Positions 9,774 to 19,534 of a DNA stretch of 64,000 bases are shown here, piece by piece. Every line of letters begins with the position of its first letter. Within the stretch, counting starts at the first letter, position 1. This DNA comes from Nitrosomonas eutropha (GTDB taxonomy: Bacteria > Pseudomonadota > Gammaproteobacteria > Burkholderiales > Nitrosomonadaceae), in assembly GCF_003201195.1 (NCBI RefSeq), contig NZ_QICQ01000013.1:1-64000 (forward strand). The letters run 5' to 3'. The notes under the pieces are model-generated. The model had not been told where the DNA came from, did not search any database, and saw nothing but the letters and a program-made list of their open reading frames with translations. The position numbers and the translations under genes were made by a program.

Positions 9774-10154
9774 TTATTTTCTCGGTAGGGCTTTCTTCAT
9801 TCGTTGCGCAGGTTTGGGTTTGCGTTTTGGTTTAAAGCCAGACTTGGATATGCTCAAAGCCGTGGTCTCGACGTTTTTTTTATCCGGGTTGATCCGGTAT
9901 ATAATCAAAATCTTACCGATCTGCTTGATAGGTGCGGCATTTAGAGAAAGGCAAATTTTCTCCAGCAAAGAAGTTCTCTGGTCCCGGTCGCCTTCAAGCA
10001 CTTTAATCTTGATAAGCTCATGCTTCAAAAGACTCCGATCGAGCTCACTAATAATACTTTCTGCCAGGCCATCCTTGCCAATCGTTACTACCGGATTCAG
10101 GTGGTGCGCACTGGCCGTAAGCTGCCGGCGCAGAGCCATATCAAGTTCAAGCAT
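9774..10154 (-). CDS. yhbY: YhbY/CRM-domain RNA-binding ribosome assembly protein
   Basis: Small RNA-binding protein with a CRM (CRS1/YhbY) domain over residues about 1-100: RRQLTASAHHLNPVVTIGKDGL, then LLKHELIKIKVLEGD and the GKILIIYR strand. A lysine/proline-rich basic tail (residues 100-126) follows. YhbY binds 50S precursors. The start ATG at 10154 is set by AGGAAGG with 6 nt spacing; the longer reading to 10262 would run through the divergent rlmE promoter and start. The yhbY | rlmE divergent arrangement ahead of ftsH is conserved across many proteobacteria and supports the call. Confidence 0.9.
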   Translation of the reverse strand: MLELDMALRRQLTASAHHLNPVVTIGKDGLAESIISELDRSLLKHELIKIKVLEGDRDQRTSLLEKICLSLNAAPIKQIGKILIIYRINPDKKNVETTALSISKSGFKPKRKPKPAQRMKKALPRK

Positions 10155-10187
10155 TACAACCTTCCTAAAAACACTGGATTTTACCTG

Positions 10188-10808
10188 ATGAAATCTGCCA
10201 GAACCAGCAGAGCCTGGATAAAAGCGCATATCAACGATAACTTTGTCCGCAAGGCTAACCACGAAGGTTATCGTTCGCGTGCGGCCTACAAATTACAGGA
10301 AATCGCCGAGCGCGATGCACTTTTTTCACCGGGAATGACGGTTGTTGATCTGGGAGCGTCGCCTGGCAGCTGGTCACAAGTGGCACTCGAATCTGTCGGG
10401 CCGACCGGAAAGGTTTTTGCGCTGGATATGCTGGATATGCAATCCTTACCTGGTGCGACATTCATTCAAGGCGATTTTCGTGAAAATGGTGTTCTGGCCG
10501 CATTGGAGAAAGTTCTGGATGGGAAACGGGCAGATCTTGTAATTTCCGATATGTCACCCAATCTTACCGGTATTCGTGTCAGTGATCAGGCTCACGGCAT
10601 GTATCTGGCAGAACTTGCTTTGATGTTCTGTCGCGAACATTTGAACCCCGGTGAAAACTTTCTTGTCAAAGTATTTCAGGGGAGTGACTTTGAGGCATTC
10701 CGACAATTAATGCAGGCTGATTTTGCAAAAGTCGTCATCAGGAAACCAAAGGCTTCGCGAGATCGAAGTAAAGAGTTATATTTGCTGGGACTGGAAAAAA
10801 TAATCTGA
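10188..10808 (+). CDS. rlmE: 23S rRNA (uridine-2'-O) methyltransferase RlmE
   Basis: SAM-dependent methylase that 2'-O-methylates U2552 of 23S rRNA in the A-loop during 50S maturation. 206 residues, close to the E. coli enzyme. The SAM site is VVDLGASPGSWSQ (residues 52-64). The K-D-K-E catalytic set is visible as K35, D121, K161 and E196, a constant three-residue offset from E. coli. ISDMSPNLTG (119-128) is the family signature. Start ATG 10188 gives the expected N-terminus; the open frame continues upstream into the antisense of yhbY and is not coding. Followed by ftsH, as is usual. Confidence 0.95.
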   Translation: MKSARTSRAWIKAHINDNFVRKANHEGYRSRAAYKLQEIAERDALFSPGMTVVDLGASPGSWSQVALESVGPTGKVFALDMLDMQSLPGATFIQGDFRENGVLAALEKVLDGKRADLVISDMSPNLTGIRVSDQAHGMYLAELALMFCREHLNPGENFLVKVFQGSDFEAFRQLMQADFAKVVIRKPKASRDRSKELYLLGLEKII

Positions 10809-10899
10809 TAGACTGCGGTAACAGTCCTGTAACAGATACAGATAAACCGCAGCGTTTCAAAAATTCGGTTTCGTCGAGAAGCAAAATTGAGGAGCTAAT

Positions 10900-12828
10900 A
10901 TGAATAATTTGATTAAGAACATGGCTATCTGGCTGGTGATTGCATTGGTATTGATGACAGTCTTCAATCAGTTCTCCACCCGACAGCCATCACAGCCTCC
11001 CATGGAATATTCACAATTTATCAGTGAAATGCACCAAGGCAGGATTGCCAAGGTAGTAATCGACGGTCGTACCTTGAGAGGTGCAAAAACAGATGGCCGC
11101 TCGTTTATTGTCCATTCACCTTCCGATCCGTGGCTGGTAAGTGATCTTCTAAAGGCTGGAGTGGCTGTGGAAGCTAAGCCGGAAGAAGAACCTTCCATGC
11201 TGATGAGCATCCTTGTGTCATGGTTCCCGATGTTGCTGTTAATTGCTGTCTGGATCTTTTTCATGCGCCAGATGCAAGGGGGCGGTCGTAGCGGCGGTGC
11301 TTTCTCATTCGGGAAAAGTAAAGCCAGGATGCTTGATCATAAGAGTAACAACGTGACTTTTGCGGATGTGGCTGGTTGTGAAGAAGCCAAAGAAGAAGTT
11401 GCCGAGTTGGTCGAGTTTTTGAGGGATCCTTCCCGATTCCAGAAACTAGGTGGTCGTATTCCTCGCGGTGTACTAATGTGTGGTAATCCGGGAACAGGTA
11501 AAACGCTGCTTGCCCGCGCCATTGCCGGTGAAGCAAAAGTACCATTTTTCAGTATTTCCGGTTCGGATTTCGTCGAAATGTTTGTCGGTGTCGGTGCCTC
11601 CAGAGTGAGAGATATGTTTGAGCAGGCGAAAAAACATGCACCTTGCATTATCTTCATTGACGAGATTGATGCGGTCGGCCGTCAGCGTGGCGCAGGTCTG
11701 GGAGGTGGAAATGATGAGCGCGAACAGACGTTGAACCAATTGCTGGTTGAAATGGATGGCTTTGAAGGCAATATGGGTGTAATTGTTATTGCTGCCACCA
11801 ACCGCCCGGATGTATTGGATCCTGCTTTGCTGCGTCCAGGTCGATTCGATAGACAGGTTGTTGTCCCGCTGCCGGATATTCGTGGTCGGGAACAGATTTT
11901 GCTGGTACATATGCGCAAAGTTCCTATATCCCCTGATGTGAAAGCCAGTATCTTGGCAAGGGGTACACCTGGTATGTCAGGAGCTGATTTGGCCAACCTG
12001 GTCAATGAGGCCGCCTTGTTTGCTGCACGATCCAACAAACGTCTGGTTGATATGGATGACTTTGAACGTGCAAAAGACAAGATTCTGATGGGTGCAGAAC
12101 GTCGTTCCGTTGTTATGCCCGAAAATGAGCGGCGCAATACTGCTTATCATGAATCGGGGCATGCGGTAGTGGCTTATTTGCTGCCTAAAACCGATCCGGT
12201 TCACAAGGTTTCAATTATCCCGCGCGGACGTGCACTAGGTGTAACTATGCAGCTTCCTGCTGAAGATCGTTACAGTATGGATCGCGATCAGATTTTGCAG
12301 ACGATTGCTGTCATGTTTGGCGGCCGTATTGCAGAGGAAGTGTTCATGAACCAGATGACAACCGGCGCATCTAATGACTTTGAACGGGCAACAGATACCG
12401 CCCGCAAGATGGTGACGCAATGGGGTATGTCCGATACGCTGGGACCTATGGTGTATGGTGAAAACGAGGGAGAGGTGTTCCTTGGGCGTTCAGTTACTAC
12501 GCACAGGAATCTGAGTGAAGCAACCATGAAAATGGTCGATGCCGAGATTCGTCGGATCGTTGATGAGCAATATGCACTTGCGCGCAAGATCATCGAGGAG
12601 AATAAGGATAAAATCGAGGCGATGACACAAGCATTGCTTGAATGGGAGACGATAGACAGTGACCAGATCAAAGATATTATGGAAGGTCGCCCGCCGCGTC
12701 CGCCGCAATCACCTTCTTCTTCTCCACGGCAGGATAAAGGTTCAACCAGCACAAGCGGTGAGGTAAAACAACCCGAAAGTGAGCCTGCAACAACAGAAGA
12801 AGCACCTGCTCAAAAAGTAGAAGCCTAG
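10900..12828 (+). CDS. ftsH: ATP-dependent zinc metalloprotease FtsH
   Basis: Membrane-anchored AAA+ protease that degrades misfolded membrane proteins and regulators such as sigma-32 and LpxC. 642 residues. Two N-terminal TM segments (about 5-24 and 101-122) flank a small periplasmic domain. AAA domain: Walker A GNPGTGKT (195-202), Walker B IIFIDE (250-255), second region of homology [17 protein letters not shown] (301-317). Zinc protease site HESGH (417-421). The C-terminal tail is proline/serine rich. Ribosome site GAGGAGC lies just upstream. The gene ends in a strong terminator at 12851-12890. Presence of FtsH and a CIRCE-controlled rpoH in the same window is notable since FtsH degrades RpoH in E. 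coli. Confidence 0.98.
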   Translation: MNNLIKNMAIWLVIALVLMTVFNQFSTRQPSQPPMEYSQFISEMHQGRIAKVVIDGRTLRGAKTDGRSFIVHSPSDPWLVSDLLKAGVAVEAKPEEEPSMLMSILVSWFPMLLLIAVWIFFMRQMQGGGRSGGAFSFGKSKARMLDHKSNNVTFADVAGCEEAKEEVAELVEFLRDPSRFQKLGGRIPRGVLMCGNPGTGKTLLARAIAGEAKVPFFSISGSDFVEMFVGVGASRVRDMFEQAKKHAPCIIFIDEIDAVGRQRGAGLGGGNDEREQTLNQLLVEMDGFEGNMGVIVIAATNRPDVLDPALLRPGRFDRQVVVPLPDIRGREQILLVHMRKVPISPDVKASILARGTPGMSGADLANLVNEAALFAARSNKRLVDMDDFERAKDKILMGAERRSVVMPENERRNTAYHESGHAVVAYLLPKTDPVHKVSIIPRGRALGVTMQLPAEDRYSMDRDQILQTIAVMFGGRIAEEVFMNQMTTGASNDFERATDTARKMVTQWGMSDTLGPMVYGENEGEVFLGRSVTTHRNLSEATMKMVDAEIRRIVDEQYALARKIIEENKDKIEAMTQALLEWETIDSDQIKDIMEGRPPRPPQSPSSSPRQDKGSTSTSGEVKQPESEPATTEEAPAQKVEA

Positions 12829-12850
12829 AAAAATTGTAGTATTCTTAATT

Positions 12851-12890
12851 AATGGCCTGTACGGGAAATAAAACGTACAGGCCATTTTTT
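12851..12890 (+). terminator. Rho-independent terminator of ftsH
   Basis: A perfect 13-bp stem (AATGGCCTGTACG at 12851-12863 pairs with 12874-12886), a 10-nt loop, and a T-run ending at 12890. It lies 23 nt after the ftsH stop. The ATG at 12852 inside the stem is open into folP but this is part of the hairpin and not a start codon. Confidence 0.95.
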
Positions 12891-12899
12891 CTTATCCAA

Positions 12900-13754
12900 G
12901 TGAATAAACTGCAAAGGATTCTTCAAGAAAACCGCCCGCTGATCATGGGGGTGATCAATGTCACGCCCGATTCTTTTTCTGATGGTGGCTGTTTTGATAC
13001 AACGGAGAAAGCGATTGAACAAGTGAGTCGCCTGGCTCAGGAAGGTGCAGATATCCTTGATATCGGGGGTGAATCTACCCGTCCTGGGAGTCGATCTGTT
13101 GAATCGGACGAAGAACTGTCACGAATCATGCCCGTCATAGAATTTGCACTGAATATGAATATTCCAGTTTCGGTTGATACTGCCAAACCGGAAGTGATGC
13201 AAGCCGCTATTAATGCCGGGGTTGTTCTTATCAATGATACCAATGCGCTGCAAGCTCCCGGTGCACTGGAAGTTGTTGCAGACAGCTCTGTTATGGCTTG
13301 TCTCATGCACATGCAAGGACGGCCGGAGACAATGCAGCTTGATCCGCAGTATTCGGATGTAGTTGCCGAGGTTATGGCTTTTCTGAAACAACATGTTGCA
13401 TTGGCAGTATCAGCCGGGATTACGCGTGAGCGAATCATTATTGATCCCGGTTTTGGCTTTGGTAAAACACTGGAGCACAATCTCGCCTTGTTACACCATC
13501 TGAATCAATTCATTGCTATGGATCTACCTGTTATGGCCGGCATTTCACGTAAATCAATGCTGGGAATGATTACGGGCAGTCCAGTTGATAATCGTGTGTA
13601 TGCCAGTGTGGCAGCCGCTCTTCTGGCAGTGGGACAAGGTGCCAGGATTGTACGGGTACATGATGTCAAGGCAACTCGTGATGCGTTTTCAGTGTTTGCG
13701 GCAATGGATCGTATTCATCCGGGTTTTCTGATATACCCGTCACCCGGCCAATAG
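12900..13754 (+). CDS. folP: dihydropteroate synthase
   Basis: Condenses 6-hydroxymethyl-dihydropterin pyrophosphate with p-aminobenzoate to dihydropteroate, the sulfonamide target in folate synthesis. TIM-barrel motifs: GVINVTPDSFSDGG near the N-terminus, DILDIGGESTRPGS, ISVDTAKPEV-like PVSVDTAKPEV, LINDTNAL, MHMQGRPETMQ, DPGFGFGKTLEHN, and GISRKSMLG. Length 284 with the GTG start at 12900, close to E. coli (282). I rejected the ATG at 12852 because it lies in the ftsH terminator. The ribosome site is weak. In the E. coli order ftsH-folP-glmM. Folate genes folA and thyA also appear at 38 kb. Confidence 0.93.
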   Translation: MNKLQRILQENRPLIMGVINVTPDSFSDGGCFDTTEKAIEQVSRLAQEGADILDIGGESTRPGSRSVESDEELSRIMPVIEFALNMNIPVSVDTAKPEVMQAAINAGVVLINDTNALQAPGALEVVADSSVMACLMHMQGRPETMQLDPQYSDVVAEVMAFLKQHVALAVSAGITRERIIIDPGFGFGKTLEHNLALLHHLNQFIAMDLPVMAGISRKSMLGMITGSPVDNRVYASVAAALLAVGQGARIVRVHDVKATRDAFSVFAAMDRIHPGFLIYPSPGQ

Positions 13755-13921
13755 TTGGTTGTACGGTAATCAGTAACAAGGCCCATATAATACAAATATG
13801 ACGATTGAGTGGCTGGTTGCTGTTGATCTATCAGACGCTCGCGTCTGTGGGATGTTGATTGCGATATTGTGAATCCGGTTACATGCTTTGATTTGGAATT
13901 CAACAGGGAAGCGACACTGAT

Positions 13922-15298
13922 ATGAAGAAAAAATATTTTGGTACAGATGGCATTCGTGGAAAGGTAGGGGAATTTCCGATCACGCCCGAATTCTTCCTGC
14001 GTCTGGGGTATGCTGTTGGCAAAGTATTGCTGGCGTCCGATTGGAAACTGGCTGCAGATAAACGACCAACCATCCTGATTGGAAAAGATACACGCATATC
14101 CGGATACATGCTGGAATCTGCGCTGGAAGCCGGTTTCTCAGCGGCAGGGGTAGATGTTCTGCTATCCGGGCCATTACCAACCCCTGCTGTGGCCTACCTT
14201 GTGCGAGCGCTGCGCATTCAGGCTGGAGCAGTTATTTCTGCCTCACATAATCCGTTTTATGATAACGGCATTAAATTTTTCTCTTCTGAAGGCTCAAAAC
14301 TACCTGATAGTATGGAACTTCAAATCGAAGCTGAACTGGATTTTCCTATAGAAACAGCACCTTCTATCAAATTAGGTAGAGTACAACGTCTCAAGGATGA
14401 AGAAGGCCGATATATCGAATTTTGTAAAAGTACTTTTCCTAATCAGCTTGATTTACGAGGCTGGAAAATCGTGGTTGATTGTGCCAATGGTGCAGATTAC
14501 CAGGTCGCCGGGCATGTGATGCATGAACTGGGCGCTGATGTTGTAACTATTCATGCAAATCCGGACGGATTCAACATTAATCATGAATGTGGTGCAACCC
14601 ATATCATGACGCTGCAAGGTGCAGTTTTGCAACACGGTGCAGATTTTGGTATTGCTGTAGATGGCGATGGCGACCGGGTGCTGATGGTGAGTGGAGAAGG
14701 GGTAGTATACGATGGTGACAGTCTGGCCTACATTATCGCTAAACATCGACAACAGCGTGGTGTACTACAAGGTGGAGTAGTTGGGACACTCATGACCAAT
14801 CTGGCTGTTGAGCAAGCTTTTGAGCGGATTGGGATTCCATTTGCCCGGGCAAATGTCGGAGATCGTTATGTGTCTGAATTGCTGCAACAAAATGACTGGT
14901 ACTTGGGTGCCGAGAATTCCGGCCATATTATTTGCCGTGATAAACATACGACAGGTGACGGAATTATTTCAGCCCTCCAGGTTTTGTACGCATTACGTGA
15001 CACGGGTTTGATGTTTGCCGACTTGATGCATGATGTTACTTTCTTTCCCCAACGGTTAATCAATGTAAAGATTTCCAGAGATTTTGATTTTCAGAACGAT
15101 CAAGCAGTAGAGATATGCAAAAATGAGGCGGAACAGGCATTGGGAAATGATGGGCGTATTTTGCTGCGTGCTTCTGGAACTGAACCGTTAATCAGGGTGA
15201 TGGTGGAAGGAAAAGACCCTCAACAGATTGAATACTGGGCTGAGAAAATTGCTGGAACAATTCAGCAACAGGCTGTTGCTTCAACTGTTGGGCACTGA
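13922..15298 (+). CDS. glmM: phosphoglucosamine mutase
   Basis: Interconverts glucosamine-6-phosphate and glucosamine-1-phosphate for UDP-GlcNAc, peptidoglycan and LPS. 458 residues, full length. The phosphoserine loop is VISASHNPFYDNGIKFF with S108 as the phosphorylated serine; the Mg-binding loop is AVDGDGDRV; the sugar-binding loop is GAENSGH; the phosphate-binding loop is LRASGTEPLIRVMVEG. AGGGAAG sits about 9 nt before the ATG. Follows folP after 167 nt, as is usual downstream of ftsH-folP. Confidence 0.97.
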   Translation: MKKKYFGTDGIRGKVGEFPITPEFFLRLGYAVGKVLLASDWKLAADKRPTILIGKDTRISGYMLESALEAGFSAAGVDVLLSGPLPTPAVAYLVRALRIQAGAVISASHNPFYDNGIKFFSSEGSKLPDSMELQIEAELDFPIETAPSIKLGRVQRLKDEEGRYIEFCKSTFPNQLDLRGWKIVVDCANGADYQVAGHVMHELGADVVTIHANPDGFNINHECGATHIMTLQGAVLQHGADFGIAVDGDGDRVLMVSGEGVVYDGDSLAYIIAKHRQQRGVLQGGVVGTLMTNLAVEQAFERIGIPFARANVGDRYVSELLQQNDWYLGAENSGHIICRDKHTTGDGIISALQVLYALRDTGLMFADLMHDVTFFPQRLINVKISRDFDFQNDQAVEICKNEAEQALGNDGRILLRASGTEPLIRVMVEGKDPQQIEYWAEKIAGTIQQQAVASTVGH

Positions 15299-15418
15299 GC
15301 TTATCATCACAAGGCTGTAATATATCTCGTTTATCTTTGGTGAATACTTGAAGTTAGAGTTGTAGGGTATACAGGTCAGATATCTTTTCTTTAATTCTTG
15401 AATATCAGGATGACTATC

Positions 15419-16432
15419 ATGCAACAGTTTTTATCAAAATCCAGTAGTAGAGCCAGATTTTTAATTACAGCCTTTATCCTTTTGAGTGGAATCAGTGGGT
15501 ATATTCAAGCCAGGTCGCTTATTAAGATAGATGGATCGAGTACTGTTTTCCCGATTACAGAAGCTGTTTCTGAGGATTTTCAAACTGCTAAAAAAGGGGC
15601 CACTATGGTTACCGCTGGTATCTCCGGTACGGGCGGGGGATTCAAAAAATTCTGCAGAGGGGAAATTGATATTGTGAATGCATCTCGCCCGATCCTGTCT
15701 TCTGAAATGGAGCAATGTAGGCAGAATGGTGTGCAGTACATCGAGATGCCAATTGCTTTTGATGCATTGACGGTGGCGGTCAACCCCAGGAACAATTGGA
15801 TTAAATCCATAACAATCGCCGAGTTAAAAAAAATGTGGGAGCCTGCAGCGCAAGAAAAGATACTTAACTGGAATCAAATCAACCCGGCCTGGCCTGATGC
15901 CAGAATCAAACTTTTCGGCGCAGGAGCTGATTCAGGTACATTCGACTATTTCACCGAAGCCGTGGTCGGTAAGGCAAAATCCAGTCGTGGAGATTTTACT
16001 GCCTCGGAAGATGATAATGTACTCGTTCAGGGTGTGGCGAGCGATTTAAATGCATTAGGTTTCTTTGGCTTTGCCTACTACATCGAAAATCAGAAGAAAC
16101 TGAAAGCTGTGGCGATTGATCATGGTGCTGGCGGTGTTCTACCTTCCATGCTTACCGTACAAAATGGAAGTTACCAGCCATTATCGCGTCCTCTCTTTAT
16201 TTATGTAAATGCAAAATCAGCAAACAAACCGGAAATAAAGGAATTTGTTATCTTTTACATGCAACACGCACAGCAATTGATTGAGGAAGTAAGATATTTC
16301 CCGCTAAAAAAGGAATTCTACGATTTCAATATCAAACATCTCCAGAACAAGACACTCGGCACAGTATTCGGTGGGGAAGCTGGCATGAGTATGACCATTG
16401 AGGAACTGTATAAGCGGGAAAGAGTTCAATAA
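15419..16432 (+). CDS. pstS: periplasmic phosphate-binding protein (PstS family)
   Basis: High-affinity phosphate receptor of an ABC importer. 337 residues, with a hydrophobic N-terminal signal (ITAFILLSGISGYIQA) ending about residue 32 of the chosen start. Ligand motifs: IDGSSTVFPITEAV, GISGTGGGFKKFCRGEIDIVNASRP (split over the hinge), and GAGADSGTFDYF. The start ATG 15419 is preceded by AGGA at 8 nt spacing; the in-frame TTG at 15398 is less likely. No pstC, pstA, pstB or phoU follows; the next gene is cysG. Either the importer is encoded elsewhere, or this is a PstS-like receptor with another role. Confidence 0.9.
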   Translation: MQQFLSKSSSRARFLITAFILLSGISGYIQARSLIKIDGSSTVFPITEAVSEDFQTAKKGATMVTAGISGTGGGFKKFCRGEIDIVNASRPILSSEMEQCRQNGVQYIEMPIAFDALTVAVNPRNNWIKSITIAELKKMWEPAAQEKILNWNQINPAWPDARIKLFGAGADSGTFDYFTEAVVGKAKSSRGDFTASEDDNVLVQGVASDLNALGFFGFAYYIENQKKLKAVAIDHGAGGVLPSMLTVQNGSYQPLSRPLFIYVNAKSANKPEIKEFVIFYMQHAQQLIEEVRYFPLKKEFYDFNIKHLQNKTLGTVFGGEAGMSMTIEELYKRERVQ

Positions 16433-16609
16433 CCGGTACATCCATGGCCTGAGTTCTGATCGTGGGCAAGAGATAACACATATCAGCAGTAACAGAAGTA
16501 CAGATACTGAACCGGATATGTAATTCCGGAATAAGAGGTTATTACATCGTTCTGATTAACCTTTAACAGGCCAGACGGCTCCTTGTTTATTAAGCCCTAT
16601 TTTGTCTGT

Positions 16610-18040
16610 ATGGATTACTTTCCAGTTTTTCTCAACATTAAACAGCGAAATTGTCTGATTGTTGGCGGAGGAAGTGTTGCAGCCCGCAAGGCGAAGTTGC
16701 TACTGCGAGCAGGGGCGCATATCCATGTCGTTTCCCCCACAATTAATGCGGAATTTACTGGTTTGTTGCAGCAATTCTCTTCAATCTCGCATAACGCTGA
16801 AACCTTCCGCCCGGATCACTTGCAGGGTAGGGTGCTGGTTATTGCCGCTACGCATGATCGAGCAACCAACCAGGCTGTCTCGGTTGCAGCCCGGAAAGCA
16901 GGTATTCCAGTAAACGTTGTCGATAATCCGGATTTATGCACCTTTATCATGCCTTCCATTTTGGATCGCTCTCCGATTATCGTTGCGGTATCAAGCGGTG
17001 GCGGTTCTCCAGTACTGGCAAGGCTGTTGCGTGCACGACTGGAAGCATTAATCCCCGCTGCTTATGGTCGACTGGCGACTTATGCTGCGCAGTTTCGCGG
17101 GCAAGTCAGGCAGCATTTTTCTCGTCAGGAAAATCGTCGCTTCTTTTGGGAAAAAATGCTTCAAGGGCCGTTTGCAGAAATGGTATTTGCCGGCAAGGAT
17201 CAGGCTGCCCAGGATTATTTATTAGAAACCTTGAATAATAGTGTGGATCAACCTCCGATCGGGGAAGTTTATCTGGTGGGAGCAGGCCCGGGAGACCCGG
17301 ATCTGTTGACTTTCCGCGCTATGCGCCTGATGCAGCAGGCAGACGTGGTGATTTATGATCGGCTGGTTGCTCCGGCCATTTTGGATATGGTCAGACAGGA
17401 TGCTGACCGTATCTATGCCGGTAAGGAGCGTAATCGACATACTTTGCCGCAGACATCAATCAATAACCTGTTGATCAAGCTGGCGCAAGAAGGTAAACGT
17501 GTGCTGCGGTTGAAAGGTGGCGATCCTTTTATTTTTGGACGAGGGGGCGAGGAAATCGAAACTTTGTCACAACATCAGATCCCATTCCAGGTTGTTCCCG
17601 GAATTACAGCCGCATCCGGTGTAGCTAGTTATGCAGGTATCCCTTTGACCCACCGGGATTACGCGCATTCCTGCGTTTTTGTAACCGGACATCTGAAAGA
17701 CAACACTGTACAGCTTGACTGGTCAGCGCTGGCGCGTCCTAACCAGACGATTGTCGTCTACATGGGATTGCTGGGCGTCTCCGAGTTATGCCGACAGTTG
17801 ATTGCTCATGGTCTGCCAAAAACGACACCAGCTGCTATTATTCAGCAGGGTACAACCCCCAATCAGTGTGTTCTCACCGGCACACTTGCAACGTTGCCGA
17901 CAATCATTCAGGAAAATCCATTGAAGCCGCCAACACTCATTATTGTGGGAGAAGTGGTCAAGCTTCGTCAGAGACTTGCCTGGTTCAATTCGACTTCAGA
18001 ATCTTTGGGAAACACACCTGGCTACTCGAAACACCCTTAG
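16610..18040 (+). CDS. cysG: siroheme synthase (precorrin-2 dehydrogenase/ferrochelatase + uroporphyrinogen-III methylase)
   Basis: Trifunctional enzyme making siroheme from uroporphyrinogen III. Residues 1-about 210: dehydrogenase/chelatase module with NAD site CLIVGGGSVAARKAKLLL and FIMPSILDRSPIIVAVSSGG. Residues about 218-476: SUMT methylase module with VYLVGAGPGDPDLLTF, VIYDRLVAP, LRLKGGDPFIFGRGGEE and VVPGITAASGVASYAGIPLTHRD. Start ATG 16610 matches the E. coli N-terminus (MDYFPVFLNIK); a longer reading to 16583 is not needed. 476 residues. It lies next to a thiosulfate uptake pair, matching a role in sulfite/nitrite reductase cofactor supply, and uses the same substrate that the hemCD genes at 59 kb produce. 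Confidence 0.96.
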   Translation: MDYFPVFLNIKQRNCLIVGGGSVAARKAKLLLRAGAHIHVVSPTINAEFTGLLQQFSSISHNAETFRPDHLQGRVLVIAATHDRATNQAVSVAARKAGIPVNVVDNPDLCTFIMPSILDRSPIIVAVSSGGGSPVLARLLRARLEALIPAAYGRLATYAAQFRGQVRQHFSRQENRRFFWEKMLQGPFAEMVFAGKDQAAQDYLLETLNNSVDQPPIGEVYLVGAGPGDPDLLTFRAMRLMQQADVVIYDRLVAPAILDMVRQDADRIYAGKERNRHTLPQTSINNLLIKLAQEGKRVLRLKGGDPFIFGRGGEEIETLSQHQIPFQVVPGITAASGVASYAGIPLTHRDYAHSCVFVTGHLKDNTVQLDWSALARPNQTIVVYMGLLGVSELCRQLIAHGLPKTTPAAIIQQGTTPNQCVLTGTLATLPTIIQENPLKPPTLIIVGEVVKLRQRLAWFNSTSESLGNTPGYSKHP

Positions 18041-18076
18041 CCTCAAACCTCAGCTGATTTGGTGACGGGCGTTATC

Positions 18077-18316
18077 TTAACGGCGGATCAAATAACGAAT
18101 AGTGGGACCATCCTGCTGAATCTCCAGAACCTCGTAGCCATGATTTCTGGCATCAATCGGGATGTTGTTAATTGACTGCGGGCAATCGGAAATCACCTCC
18201 AGAATCTGCCCCGGCCGCAACTGGGGCATAGCTTCCAACGTTGCTACAGCAGGATAGGGGCAGGGTTCTCCTATCATATCGAGACGAAAATCAGGGATGA
18301 TGGTAGTTGATTTCAT
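18077..18316 (-). CDS. TusA-like sulfurtransferase (YeeD type)
   Basis: 79-residue sulfur carrier of the TusA/SirA/YeeD family. The hallmark CPYP motif is at residues 19-22 (C19 is the persulfide cysteine), in the typical GEPCPYPAVATLEAM context, followed by the two-stranded core GQILEVISDCPQSINNIP. It lies 15 nt downstream of a YeeE/TsuA permease gene on the same strand. In E. coli the YeeE-YeeD pair takes up thiosulfate, with YeeD processing it, so that role is inferred here. Confidence 0.9.
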   Translation of the reverse strand: MKSTTIIPDFRLDMIGEPCPYPAVATLEAMPQLRPGQILEVISDCPQSINNIPIDARNHGYEVLEIQQDGPTIRYLIRR

Positions 18317-18331
18317 GGGAAGCGCTTATGT

Positions 18332-19534
18332 TCAGGCTGTTTGCGAAGCTTGTCGGGCTTTCCGGGCAAAGAAATATTTTTCCCAGTACAGCACCAGTGC
18401 CAGAAATACACCCAGCATAATGTAGGTGGCCAGTAGACCGCCTTGCGGTCCGAATGTTTTAAGGAGATTGATCTTGTCAAAATTTACGACAAGGAGGGGT
18501 GCCAGATCATCCCACACCAGTGCCAGCAGTGTGGAACCGATGATGTTACCTAATCCCACCAGCCAGAAATGCACCTGTCCTTCCACAGCGCGATACATCC
18601 AGCCTGTTTCGCAACCACCTGCCAGCACGATGCCAAAGCCGAACAACAATCCACCAATGACTGCATTTGGCCCGGCCCAGAATATTTTAGAATCCATTCC
18701 CAGTTGTACGTAGCTGTAAACACCAATTGTGCCTACTGCCATACCCGCGATAATCGCTTTAGCCATTTGTGTACGACCAGTAATCCACAGATCACGAAAC
18801 GCTGAAGTGAAACACACCTGCGCACGTTCAATAATGAGGCCAAAAGCCAGGCCAAACAAGGCAGCATAACCCAGCTTGGGTTCATCCAGCGCCTTGGAAG
18901 CCGCCCACAGCACAAAAGCGATAAACAATAGCATGCCGATGCAAAAGTGTTGCCGTTCCCGGGTTGCATGCTGATTAAGCGGTTGCGCTGCCGACACTTT
19001 TTGCAGCTGTACCGGGATGCGAAATACCGGTAACAGGCTGACCTTGGCGCCCGCCAGCGAGCCGATTGCGGTAGCAATAGCAAAAAACCAGGCATGCAAA
19101 GAAAACTGTGGAATACCGGTAAAAAACGCCGCCAGATTACATCCCATAGCCAGGCGCGCTCCAAAGCCGGCAATAATGCCCCCCACAATGGCCTGGAACA
19201 CACGAATGCGGTGCTGTGGTAAACGCAACTTGACGTTATTGGCCCATAATGCTGCCGAGAAACACCCTGCAAACATACCGAGGATCATCACTCCATCAAT
19301 ACGTGTCAGCGGTGAGCCCTGCAGACCGATGACCTGAAAATAACCCCAGTGGGAAACATCCAGGCCCAGCCATTGCAGGATATGACCGCCCCAGCGGGTG
19401 AATTCACCTGTTACGGCCCAGAAAGTGCCGGTAACGCCGAAGTAAAAGGCAGAGAGAATACCGGCTGCAATCACTGCAGGTACAGGTAACCAAAAACGTA
19501 CCAGATACTGATATTTGAAGTTGTACCAACTCAT
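18332..19534 (-). CDS. YeeE/YedE (TsuA) family thiosulfate transporter
   Basis: Polytopic inner-membrane protein, 400 residues, about 10-12 hydrophobic segments. It has the internal duplication and conserved cysteines of the YeeE/YedE group: GMFAGCFSAALW (C91), ARLAMGCNLAAFFTGIP (C132), RAQVCFTSAFRDLW (C241) and LAGGCETGWMYR (C308). In TsuA these pore cysteines relay thiosulfate. It is the first gene of a two-gene operon with the TusA-like carrier. Upstream, 19535-19724 is AT-rich and probably holds its promoter; no specific site was recognised. Confidence 0.9.
   Translation of the reverse strand: MSWYNFKYQYLVRFWLPVPAVIAAGILSAFYFGVTGTFWAVTGEFTRWGGHILQWLGLDVSHWGYFQVIGLQGSPLTRIDGVMILGMFAGCFSAALWANNVKLRLPQHRIRVFQAIVGGIIAGFGARLAMGCNLAAFFTGIPQFSLHAWFFAIATAIGSLAGAKVSLLPVFRIPVQLQKVSAAQPLNQHATRERQHFCIGMLLFIAFVLWAASKALDEPKLGYAALFGLAFGLIIERAQVCFTSAFRDLWITGRTQMAKAIIAGMAVGTIGVYSYVQLGMDSKIFWAGPNAVIGGLLFGFGIVLAGGCETGWMYRAVEGQVHFWLVGLGNIIGSTLLALVWDDLAPLLVVNFDKINLLKTFGPQGGLLATYIMLGVFLALVLYWEKYFFARKARQASQTA

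Noticed and set aside
10815-10852. CTGCGGT/ACCGCAG inverted repeat between rlmE and ftsH
   Set aside because: Only 7 bp with a long loop and no T-run; not a convincing terminator.
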